NCBI GenBank assembly: GCA_946480055.1
Contig: CAMLID010000095.1
Span: 1 to 12,346, forward strand
Reading direction: 5' to 3'
From: an uncultured Lysobacter sp.
Lineage (GTDB): Bacteria > Pseudomonadota > Gammaproteobacteria > Xanthomonadales > Xanthomonadaceae
Length of the DNA stretch: 12,346 bases
The position numbers and the translations under genes were made by a program. The notes under the pieces were generated by a model. The model ran no database searches. It saw only the letters and a list, made by a program, of their open reading frames with translations, and was not told the DNA's origin. Of this stretch, positions 6,780 to 12,346 are shown piece by piece (within the stretch, counting starts at the first letter, position 1; the number at the start of each line of letters is the position of its first letter).

Positions 6780-7451
6780 TCACGCCGTCGCGGAGCCGTA
6801 GCGCGTGCGGTAGGCGAGCAGGCGGTCGCGTTGCGCGACAAGTTCCGCGCTTTGGCCGGCGAACGCAAGCAGATCGGACAGGCTGGCGACCGCGATCACC
6901 GGGATCCCATTGTCGCTGGCGACGGTCTGCGCCGCCGAACGCCGATCTTCGATGGAATGGCCGCCCTCGCTCACCGCTTCCTGGCGGTCGAGCGCGATCA
7001 CGATCCCCGCGGCCACGCCGCCGGCCGCGGCGATGGTCGCCAGCGCTTCGCGGATCGCGGTGCCTGCAGTGATCACATCGTCGACGATCAACACGCGGCG
7101 ACCCTCGAGTGGCGCACCGATCAGACTGCCGCCTTCGCCATGGGCCTTGGCTTCCTTGCGGTTGAACGCCAGCGGCAGGTCGCGGCCACGGCGCGCGTAT
7201 TCGCAGGCCAGTGCGGTCGCCAGTGGAATGCCTTTGTACGCGGGCCCGAACAGCAGGTCGAAGGCGACGTCCTGCGCGTCGATCGCATCGGCGTAGCAGG
7301 CGGCGAGCGCGGCCAGGGCGGTACCGGAATCGAAGCGTCCGGCATTGAAGAAATACGGACTGTTGCGGCCCGACTTGAGGGTGAAATCGCCGAAGCGCAG
7401 GGCCTGCGCACGCAGGGCCAGGGACAGGAAACGCGCGCGATGGTCATCCAT
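6780..7451 (-). CDS. pyrE: Orotate phosphoribosyltransferase
   Basis: Converts orotate and PRPP to orotidine 5'-monophosphate in de novo pyrimidine synthesis. It is 223 residues, near the usual 213-220. Key sites are FTLKSGRNSPYFFN (residues 23-36), FGPAYKGIPLA, the RKEAKAHGEGG catalytic loop (98-108), and the PRPP-binding VLIVDDVITAGTA (120-132). ATG at 7451 (MDDHRARF) is chosen over an in-frame start 30 bp upstream because family members begin near M-x-DHR. The upstream GNAT gene ends inside the first codons of pyrE (8-bp overlap, ATGGATGA), so the two are probably cotranscribed and translationally coupled. A short insert near residues 160-170 (EAVSEGGHSIEDRRS) is within normal family variation. 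Confidence 0.97.
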   Translation of the reverse strand: MDDHRARFLSLALRAQALRFGDFTLKSGRNSPYFFNAGRFDSGTALAALAACYADAIDAQDVAFDLLFGPAYKGIPLATALACEYARRGRDLPLAFNRKEAKAHGEGGSLIGAPLEGRRVLIVDDVITAGTAIREALATIAAAGGVAAGIVIALDRQEAVSEGGHSIEDRRSAAQTVASDNGIPVIAVASLSDLLAFAGQSAELVAQRDRLLAYRTRYGSATA

Positions 7452-7998
7452 GGCGCGATTGTCCCACGCCGAAAGCGGCATGGCTTATTGCCGCCCCGCC
7501 AGCGCCCTGCAGCGCGCGCAACATCACATGCTGCGGTCCGGCGCGGCCGCCGCGCTGGAGTTCGCCGGTGTCGACGAAGCCGGCCTTGCGATAGGCGGCG
7601 ATCGCGGGGCGGTTGCGGCAGTTGACCAGCAGCACCAGCAGGCGCCGTTGCGGGTGGCGTCGTTGCAGGTCGGCGCAGAGCGCGCGCAATGCACGCGTGC
7701 CGTCACCGCGGCCTTGCCGCGTTCGATCGAGCATGAATGCGCGCAAGCCGACGCTGGGTGCGCCCAGCGAACGCCCGACGATCGCATTGGGCGCGAAATC
7801 GAGCCGGTAGCAGCCGATGACGCGGTCATCGGCGACGATCGCCATCGCCTCGCTCAGCGGATCAGCCTGCGCCTGGCTGAGGTTGAACGCGGCGTCGCCG
7901 ACATAGTCCTGCTGCCCGGGCGCGAGCTGCAGGCCGCGCACGCCGACGGCCAGGGTCGCCGTGACCGGGGTGACACGCACGATCGAGTCGAAGGCCAT
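7444..7998 (-). CDS. GNAT family N-acetyltransferase
   Basis: 184-residue acetyl-CoA-dependent N-acetyltransferase; the substrate cannot be told from sequence. The GNAT core is visible. A central strand (EAMAIVADDRVIGCYRLDF, about residues 50-68) is followed by the acetyl-CoA pyrophosphate loop RQGRGDGTRALRALC (94-108, Q/R-x-x-G-x-G/A), and the late motif NCRNRPAIAAYRKAGFVDTGE (126-146) is a good match to motif B. The start is ATG 7998 (MAFDSIVRV); upstream codons in the same frame run back into xth antisense and look noncoding. The gene is divergent from xth with a 121-bp gap, and its TGA overlaps the pyrE start. It has no Shine-Dalgarno sequence, and a TATCAT box lies only 5 bases before the ATG, so a leaderless mRNA is possible. 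Confidence 0.88.
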   Translation of the reverse strand: MAFDSIVRVTPVTATLAVGVRGLQLAPGQQDYVGDAAFNLSQAQADPLSEAMAIVADDRVIGCYRLDFAPNAIVGRSLGAPSVGLRAFMLDRTRQGRGDGTRALRALCADLQRRHPQRRLLVLLVNCRNRPAIAAYRKAGFVDTGELQRGGRAGPQHVMLRALQGAGGAAISHAAFGVGQSRHG

Positions 7999-8003
7999 GG
8001 CCG

Positions 8004-8009
8004 ATGATA
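8004..8009 (-). promoter_or_regulatory. Candidate -10 box for the GNAT-pyrE operon
   Basis: The minus strand reads TATCAT, five of six matches to TATAAT, ending 5 bases before the ATG at 7998. Transcription from it would begin at or within a base or two of the start codon, giving a leaderless transcript. No convincing -35 hexamer is found, so this is tentative. Confidence 0.25.
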
Positions 8010-8119
8010 GTCGTCCTGCATCCGCTACCCTTGACGGCGCATCGACGCAGCGCTGCCACCGCATTAGCCTTGCCCGGCCCTGCACCGAATTCCGACTTCC
8101 TCCCTGGTCTGCAAACTCC

Positions 8120-8908
8120 ATGCGCATCATCAGCTTCAACGCCAACGGACTGCGCTCGGCAGCGAGCAAAGGCTTCTTCGACTGGTTCGCGCAGCAGAAC
8201 GCGGACGTGCTGTGCGTACAGGAGACCAAGGCGCAGGAGCACCAGCTCGCCGGCGACGCCTTCCTTCCTGCGGGCTACAAGGCCTGGTTCCGGGATGCGA
8301 GCACCAGGAAGGGTTACAGCGGTGTCGCCATCTATGCCCGCCGCGAGCCGGACGAGGTCCGCACCGCGCTCGGCTGGGACGCGTTCGACGAGGAAGGCCG
8401 CTATCTGGAAGCGCGCTTCGGCAACCTGAGCGTGGTGTCGTGCTACATCCCGTCTGGCTCGTCGGGCGAGCTGCGCCAGGGATTCAAGTTCGAAGTGATG
8501 CAATGGCTCAAACCAATCCTCGACGACTGGCTGGCGAGCGGGCGCGACTACGTGCTCTGCGGCGACTGGAACATCGTGCGATCCGCGCTCGACATCCGCA
8601 ACTGGAAATCCAACCAGAAGAATTCCGGTTGCCTGCCGCCCGAGCGCGACTGGCTCAACGGGCTCTGCGCCGACCTCAAGCCTGATGGGAGCCGTGGCTG
8701 GGTCGACGCCTACCGCGCGCTGCATGCCGACGGCCAGGACTACACCTGGTGGAGCAACCGCGGCGCGGCACGCGCCAAGAACGTCGGCTGGCGCATCGAC
8801 TACCAGATCGTCACGCCGTCACTGCGCGACAAGCTCGTCGCCTGCTCGATCCATCCGGAGCCGCGCTTCTCCGATCACGCTCCCTTTGTCGTGGACTACG
8901 CCGAATGA
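8120..8908 (+). CDS. xth: Exodeoxyribonuclease III family nuclease (AP endonuclease), at the crc-equivalent locus
   Basis: 262-residue Mg-dependent endonuclease/exonuclease/phosphatase-fold enzyme of the ExoIII class, expected to cut DNA at abasic sites and trim 3' ends in base excision repair. Catalytic residues are all visible: Asn7 (FNANGLR), Glu35 (VQETK), Tyr109 (CYIPSG), Asp149 and Asn151 (CGDWN), and the Asp252-His253 pair (SDHAPF). The whole sequence, from MRIIS to the FSDHAPFVVDY end, also resembles Pseudomonas Crc as I remember it. Crc sits beside pyrE in Pseudomonas but has lost these catalytic residues. The start is ATG 8120; no SD sequence is visible in the preceding bases (GGTCTGCAAACTCC). 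The gene is divergent from GNAT-pyrE, and its stop overlaps the ampG start by ATGA. Confidence 0.92.
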   Translation: MRIISFNANGLRSAASKGFFDWFAQQNADVLCVQETKAQEHQLAGDAFLPAGYKAWFRDASTRKGYSGVAIYARREPDEVRTALGWDAFDEEGRYLEARFGNLSVVSCYIPSGSSGELRQGFKFEVMQWLKPILDDWLASGRDYVLCGDWNIVRSALDIRNWKSNQKNSGCLPPERDWLNGLCADLKPDGSRGWVDAYRALHADGQDYTWWSNRGAARAKNVGWRIDYQIVTPSLRDKLVACSIHPEPRFSDHAPFVVDYAE

Positions 8909-10215
8909 CCGATGCCGTCGTCGCTGTCGCCAAGCCCGCCAAGCCTTCGGTCTGGAAAGCCTTCACCCAGCCGGCGGCGTGGACGATGTTCTTCTTCGGC
9001 TTCTCTTCGGGCCTGCCGTTCCTGCTGGTCGCCGGCACCCTGGCCTACTGGCTCAAGGACAACGGCATCGAGTTGAAGGAAATCACGATCATCGCCAGCG
9101 CCGGGATGACCTATGCCTTGAAGTTCCTGTGGGCGCCGCTGCTCGACCACACCCGGCTGCCGCTGTTGTCGCGCCTGGGCCAGCGCCGCGGCTGGTTGTT
9201 GTTCGCGCAACTGGGCGTGATCGGCGGATTGCTGGCGATGTCGCTGGCGACGCCGACGCAGCTGGCAGTGTTCATCGCCTGCACCCTGCTGGTGGCCTTC
9301 GCCGGCGCGACCCAGGACATCGCGGTCGACGCCTACCGCATCGAGATCGCACCGCCGACCGCGCAGGGCGCGCTGGTCGCGACCTATTCGCTCGGCTACC
9401 GGATCGCGCTGATCGTGACCGGCGCGTTCGCATTGTTCATGGCCGATCGCATGGCGTGGAGCACCGTCTACCAGGTGATGGCGCTGCTGATGCTGCTGCC
9501 GGTGGCGATCACCCTGGTCGCGCGCGAACCCGAGGTGCTGCGCACCCGGCCGGCGAGCTGGACGCAGTGGATGCGCGAAAGCGTGGCCGACCCGTTCACC
9601 GATTTCTTCCGCCGCTACGGCTGGCAGACGGCATTGCTGACGCTGCTGTTCATCCTGCTGTTCAAGATCCCCGAGCAGGCGCTGGTCGGCGGGATCATGA
9701 GCCCGTTCTACATCGACATGGGGTTCACCAAGACCCAGATCGGCGCGATCACCAAGATCTACGGCATCTGGATGGGCATCGTCGGCGTGTTCCTCGGCGG
9801 CATCGCGATCGCGCGCTGGGGCGTGCGCCGGCCGTTGTTGGCATCGATCGTTCTATGCGCCAGCTGCAACCTGCTGTACGTATGGCTGATCCGGCATCCC
9901 GGCGACCTGGCGGCGCTCACCCTGGTGATCTCGGCGGAGAACATCACCCTGGGCTTCCTCGGCACCGCCGCGGTGGCATTCCTGTCGACGCTGGTCAATC
10001 GCCAGCACACCGCGACCCAGTACGCGCTGCTCAGCTCGATGGTCAACCTGCCCGGCAAGGTACTGGGCATCTTCGCCGGTTCGATCGTCGAAGCCACCGG
10101 CTATGGCAGCTATTTCATCATCGCCACGCTGGCGGTGTTGCCTGCGACCGCATTGTTCCTGTATCTGTGGCCCAGATTCCGCGCCGCGGATGCCGCATCG
10201 CTGGACCCGGGCTGA
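8905..10215 (+). CDS. ampG: AmpG-like muropeptide permease (major facilitator superfamily)
   Basis: 436-residue polytopic inner-membrane protein, probably 12 helices, that imports GlcNAc-anhydro-MurNAc muropeptides from the periplasm for peptidoglycan recycling. In many gammaproteobacteria this also feeds signals to beta-lactamase induction. AmpG-type features are FGFSSGLPFLLVAGTLAYWL in the first helix, KFLWAPLLDHTRLP after helix 2, ATQDIAVDAYRIE in helix 4-5, and a long cytoplasmic link with DFFRRYGW before the second six-helix half. E. coli AmpG is longer (about 490 residues) because of extra C-terminal helices. The ATG at 8905 overlaps the xth stop (ATGA), indicating an operon with coupled translation. 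anmK, which acts on the imported product, lies two genes further on the opposite strand. A related sugar or peptide MFS permease cannot be excluded. Confidence 0.87.
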   Translation: MTDAVVAVAKPAKPSVWKAFTQPAAWTMFFFGFSSGLPFLLVAGTLAYWLKDNGIELKEITIIASAGMTYALKFLWAPLLDHTRLPLLSRLGQRRGWLLFAQLGVIGGLLAMSLATPTQLAVFIACTLLVAFAGATQDIAVDAYRIEIAPPTAQGALVATYSLGYRIALIVTGAFALFMADRMAWSTVYQVMALLMLLPVAITLVAREPEVLRTRPASWTQWMRESVADPFTDFFRRYGWQTALLTLLFILLFKIPEQALVGGIMSPFYIDMGFTKTQIGAITKIYGIWMGIVGVFLGGIAIARWGVRRPLLASIVLCASCNLLYVWLIRHPGDLAALTLVISAENITLGFLGTAAVAFLSTLVNRQHTATQYALLSSMVNLPGKVLGIFAGSIVEATGYGSYFIIATLAVLPATALFLYLWPRFRAADAASLDPG

Positions 10216-10278
10216 ACGCGGCAGGCTGGCGTCCCTGTCCGTTGCGTCGGCCTTAGTGCGTGGCATAGGTGAGGCACG

Positions 10279-10285
10279 AGGAGGG
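10279..10285 (+). promoter_or_regulatory. Strong Shine-Dalgarno deciding the GTG start of the RHH-like gene
   Basis: AGGAGGG is an almost perfect anti-SD match and ends 4 bases before GTG 10290. It supports this GTG rather than the in-frame ATG at 10269, for which the AGGAGGG would lie inside the coding region. Confidence 0.65.
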
Positions 10286-10289
10286 CAAC

Positions 10290-10598
10290 GTGACCGATAT
10301 CGTGTTGCACGACATCGACCCGGTCCTGGCCGACCGCATCCGCCGGATCAGCGAGAAGCGTGGGTGGTCGATGCACGACACCCTGCTGCGGCTGCTCGAG
10401 CGCGGACTGCAGGCCAGCGAAGGCCGCGGCGTGCCACGGCTGGACGATGACGAAGCCGGCGCTCTGGAGCGCGCGATCGCCGCGCTGGAAGAAGTCCCCG
10501 ATGACGCCGGCTTCGCCCTGATCGGGCGCGCCACCCCGGAGATCGTGGTGCCGGAACAACCCGAGCAGCGGATCGCGCCGGAGTTCGATCTCAAGTAG
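10290..10598 (+). CDS. Small ribbon-helix-helix-like protein, function unknown
   Basis: 102-residue acidic protein, not recognised as a named gene. The first 42 residues fit a ribbon-helix-helix fold of the Arc/CopG/FitA type. There is a short strand (DIVLHDI), helix A (DPVLADRIRRISEKRGW), the G-W-S turn, then helix B (SMHDTLLRLLERGLQA). Residues 43-102 are acidic and probably helical at first (DDDEAGALERAIAALEEVPD), ending in a Pro/Glu-rich tail (EIVVPEQPEQRIAPEFDLK). The start is GTG 10290 behind AGGAGGG. It lies 74 bp after ampG on the same strand and ends 15 bp before the convergent anmK stop. RHH folds occur in antitoxins and small DNA-binding regulators. No toxin gene is next to it, so a regulator is the simpler guess, and that is inference only. 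Confidence 0.82.
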   Translation: MTDIVLHDIDPVLADRIRRISEKRGWSMHDTLLRLLERGLQASEGRGVPRLDDDEAGALERAIAALEEVPDDAGFALIGRATPEIVVPEQPEQRIAPEFDLK

Positions 10599-10599
10599 C

Positions 10600-10615
10600 A
10601 GCGCGCGGACGCGCT
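10600..10615. terminator. Hairpin between convergent RHH-like gene and anmK
   Basis: AGCGCG-CGGA-CGCGCT forms a perfect 6-bp stem with a 4-base loop in the 15-bp gap between the two converging stop codons, overlapping the end of anmK. It would serve both strands, but neither side has a T-run. Position and symmetry are the support. Confidence 0.45.
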
Positions 10616-11765
10616 AGCCCGGATACAGCGCACCCAGCACCCGCTGCCCGCGCGCGCCGGTGACTTCGGGCAGGTTGCCGGGACGACCGGCGAGCATCTC
10701 CCGCGCCAGCCAGGCAAACCCCATCGCCTCGACGAAATCCGGGTCGACGCCGCAGACGGCGGTCGATTCCACCGCGATGCCGGGCAGGCGCGCCGCGATG
10801 GCCTGCAGCAACACCGGGTTGTGCACGCCGCCGCCGCAGACCAGCAGGCGTTGCGTGTCCGGCAGCTGCGTGCGCAGCGCGGTGGCGATGCTGGCGGCAG
10901 TGAGCTCCAGCAAGGTCGCCTGCACATCCTGCGCGGCCTCACCGCCCCGAAGCTGTGCGTCGACCCAGTGGAGATGGAATTGTTCGCGTCCGCTGCTCTT
11001 CGGTGGCGGCAGCGCGAACCAGGGATCGGTGAGCAGCCGCGCCAGCAGATCCTGATCGACGCGTCCGCTGGCCGCGAACGCGCCACCGGCATCGAAGGCC
11101 ACGCCCAGTTGGCGTTCGCACCAGGCGTCCATCAGCGCATTCGCCGGACCGCTATCGAAACCACGCACCGGCGCCGAGACGGCGCGCGGCAGCAGGGTCA
11201 GGTTGGCGATGCCGCCGAGATTGAGCACCGCACGGGTCTCGTCAGGCGAGCGCATCAGCGCCGCATGCAAGGCCGGCAACAACGGCGCGCCGTGACCACC
11301 GGCCGCGACATCGCGGCGGCGGAAATCGGCGACCGTGGCAATCCCGGTGCGCTCGGCGATGAGGTTGCCGTCGCCGAGCTGCGTCGTGAACGGCCAGCGG
11401 CCATCGAACGCGGCGCCGGCCGGGCGGTGGCGCACGGTCTGGCCGTGCGAACCGAGCGCGCGCACCTGCGTCGCGGCGATGCCGGCTTCGTCGAGCAGCT
11501 GCAGTGCGGCATCGGCGAAGGCGTGGGCGATGCGCACGTCGAGCGTGCCGAGTTCGTCCAGCGAACTGCAATCGCCACCCTGGCCAAGCGCGATCAGGCG
11601 CGCGCGTAATCCGGCCTCCCAGTGCTGGGTGCGGCCGTGCACGAGTTCGCAGCGCGCGTGCGCGTCGTCGCTGTCGAACCGCACCAGCGCGACATCGATG
11701 CCATCGGCGCTGGTGCCGGAGATCAGGCCGAGGTAAAGCTGCGGGCCCGATGGGTCACTCGTCAT
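10614..11765 (-). CDS. anmK: Anhydro-N-acetylmuramic acid kinase
   Basis: Cytosolic ATP-dependent kinase that opens and phosphorylates 1,6-anhydro-MurNAc to MurNAc-6-phosphate during peptidoglycan recycling. It is 383 residues, close to the usual ~370. It belongs to the ASKHA/actin-like fold and shows the N-terminal [12 protein letters not shown] (13-24), GSHGQTVRH (106-114), [15 protein letters not shown] (148-162), NLGGIANLT (182-190), [11 protein letters not shown] with Asp204 (203-213), KSSGREQF (256-263) and the VCGGGVHNP loop (329-337). ATG at 11765 has an AGGCGAG sequence about 5 bases upstream. The M23 peptidase gene lies 87 bp upstream on the same strand. This pairing, together with ampG on the facing strand, points to a cell-wall turnover neighbourhood. 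Confidence 0.96.
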   Translation of the reverse strand: MTSDPSGPQLYLGLISGTSADGIDVALVRFDSDDAHARCELVHGRTQHWEAGLRARLIALGQGGDCSSLDELGTLDVRIAHAFADAALQLLDEAGIAATQVRALGSHGQTVRHRPAGAAFDGRWPFTTQLGDGNLIAERTGIATVADFRRRDVAAGGHGAPLLPALHAALMRSPDETRAVLNLGGIANLTLLPRAVSAPVRGFDSGPANALMDAWCERQLGVAFDAGGAFAASGRVDQDLLARLLTDPWFALPPPKSSGREQFHLHWVDAQLRGGEAAQDVQATLLELTAASIATALRTQLPDTQRLLVCGGGVHNPVLLQAIAARLPGIAVESTAVCGVDPDFVEAMGFAWLAREMLAGRPGNLPEVTGARGQRVLGALYPG

Positions 11766-11822
11766 GTACTCGCCTGCGGTGCAAGCACGCGTAGGACCGC
11801 GCGCGACAGGGCGAGGATAACG

Positions 11823-11832
11823 GTTCGCGAAC
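11823..11832. promoter_or_regulatory. Perfect 10-bp palindrome upstream of anmK
   Basis: GTTCGCGAAC lies in the 87-bp gap between the M23 peptidase stop and the anmK start. On the minus strand a TATCCT sequence (possible weak -10 for anmK) follows immediately downstream at about 11819-11814. It could be an operator or a chance palindrome; no regulator is known to me for this sequence. A short AAGGC-type inverted repeat at 11839-11850, right after the peptidase stop, is too small to call a terminator. Confidence 0.2.
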
Positions 11833-11852
11833 GCCGATAAGGCGGGCCTTCG

Positions 11853-12346
11853 TCAGGCGCGCTTGCCGCCCTTGGTCGGCTTGGCCGGGGTCACGTCGGC
11901 GTAGATCACGTCCTCGACCTTGCGGATCTTCGCCAGCGCGTTGCTGGTCTGGGTGCGGAACTGCGCCAGCGCGGCGCCGCTCAGCGGCTCCGGCGGCGGC
12001 ATCGTGATCGACAACGGGTTGCGGTGCACGCCATTGACGCGGAATTCGTAGTGCAGGTGCGGCCCGGTCGCCAGCCCGCTCATGCCGACGTAGCCGATCA
12101 CCGTACCCTGCGCGATGCGCTGGCCGACATGTTCCTTGCCGAAGCGCGACATGTGTCCGTACAGCGTGCTGTAACCACGACCATGGTCGAGGATCACAGC
12201 GCGGCCGTAACCGCCCTTCATTCCGACGAAGGCGACGCGGGCATCGCCGGCAGCCATGATCGGGGTACCGATCGAAGCCGCGTAGTCGACACCCTGGTGC
12301 ATGCGCACGCGGCCGAGGATCGGATGCTTGCGCGCGCCGAAGGTCG
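11853..12346 (-). CDS. M23 (LytM) family metallopeptidase, C-terminal part (5' end outside window)
   Basis: Zinc endopeptidase domain that cuts peptide cross-links in peptidoglycan in the periplasm. The C-terminal ~164 residues are in the window. The LytM zinc ligands are all visible: His and Asp in MHQGVDYA (H-x-x-x-D), and HLH in TGPHLHYEF. The conserved GHMSRF supplies the remaining catalytic His, so it looks enzymatically active. The flanking TFGARKHPILGRVR and the GTPIMAAGDARVAFVGMKGGYG strand pattern are typical of this family. About 50 residues after the domain form a Lys-rich tail (AKIRKVEDVIYADVTPAKPTKGGKRA). The frame continues to the window edge, so any signal peptide, LysM or OapA-like N-terminal region is not seen. 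It lies upstream of anmK on the same strand. Confidence 0.94.
   Translation of the reverse strand, partial: TFGARKHPILGRVRMHQGVDYAASIGTPIMAAGDARVAFVGMKGGYGRAVILDHGRGYSTLYGHMSRFGKEHVGQRIAQGTVIGYVGMSGLATGPHLHYEFRVNGVHRNPLSITMPPPEPLSGAALAQFRTQTSNALAKIRKVEDVIYADVTPAKPTKGGKRA

Noticed and set aside
7999..8119. TTGACG at 8031 as a -35 box for xth
   Set aside because: The sequence resembles TTGACA, but no -10-like hexamer lies 16-19 bp downstream; the nearest AT-rich bases (CATTAG, 8062-8067) are about 25 bp away.
10216..10289. Possible extra short gene between ampG and the RHH-like gene
   Set aside because: No frame of useful length with a ribosome site; only the AGGAGGG serving the GTG at 10290 stands out.
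1..12346. CRISPR arrays, tRNA or rRNA genes, insertion sequences, prophage, toxin-antitoxin pair
   Set aside because: None seen: repeats are only local tandem copies without spacers, no transposase or integrase motifs occur, and the single RHH-like protein has no adjacent toxin.

Overview
The window is gene-dense, G+C-rich chromosomal DNA of a gammaproteobacterium, most likely a member of the Xanthomonadaceae (Lysobacter, Luteimonas or Xanthomonas-like). The reasons are the strong GC bias at third codon positions, the protein sequences of RadC, PyrE and the long AlgC-type mutase (which match what I remember of Xanthomonas proteins), and the gene order radC / coaBC-dut-algC / pyrE / ExoIII-family gene. 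That order is also the skeleton of the Pseudomonas radC-coaBC-dut-algC-argB...pyrE-crc region. No mobile element, CRISPR array, tRNA or rRNA was seen, and almost all the DNA is coding.

Layout. (1) Positions 1-1756, minus strand: radC followed by argS, whose 3' end is cut off by the window. (2) Positions 1855-5928, plus strand, divergent from radC: a tight run coaC-coaB-dut-algC. CoaC and CoaB are separate, overlapping genes instead of the usual single fused coaBC. CoaB and Dut overlap inside a 14-bp triplicated repeat. The last gene is a phosphomannomutase/phosphoglucomutase carrying an N-terminal two-pass membrane module. (3) Positions 5987-7998, minus strand: a GNAT acetyltransferase gene overlapping pyrE by 8 bp, a gap with a 16-bp tandem repeat, then a small exported DUF4124-like protein. 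(4) Positions 8120-10598, plus strand: an ExoIII-family nuclease in the genomic position of Pseudomonas crc, an AmpG-like muropeptide permease overlapping it by 4 bp, and a small ribbon-helix-helix-like protein. (5) Positions 10614-12346, minus strand, convergent with block 4: anmK, preceded on the same strand by an M23/LytM endopeptidase gene whose 5' end is outside the window.

Functionally, the plus-strand operon combines coenzyme A synthesis (CoaC, CoaB), nucleotide-pool cleaning (Dut) and sugar-phosphate supply for exopolysaccharide/LPS (AlgC). pyrE adds pyrimidine synthesis. ampG, anmK and the M23 peptidase form a cell-wall theme: cutting peptidoglycan, importing anhydro-muropeptides and phosphorylating anhydro-MurNAc.

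The window is mainly housekeeping, and I found no clear new defence or mobile system. The points most worth a second look are: the split CoaBC whose decarboxylase half has Glu in place of the catalytic Cys; the 14-bp repeat whose copy number decides whether coaB and dut overlap or fuse; a nuclease with intact catalytic residues at the crc locus; and an RHH-like protein just behind ampG.
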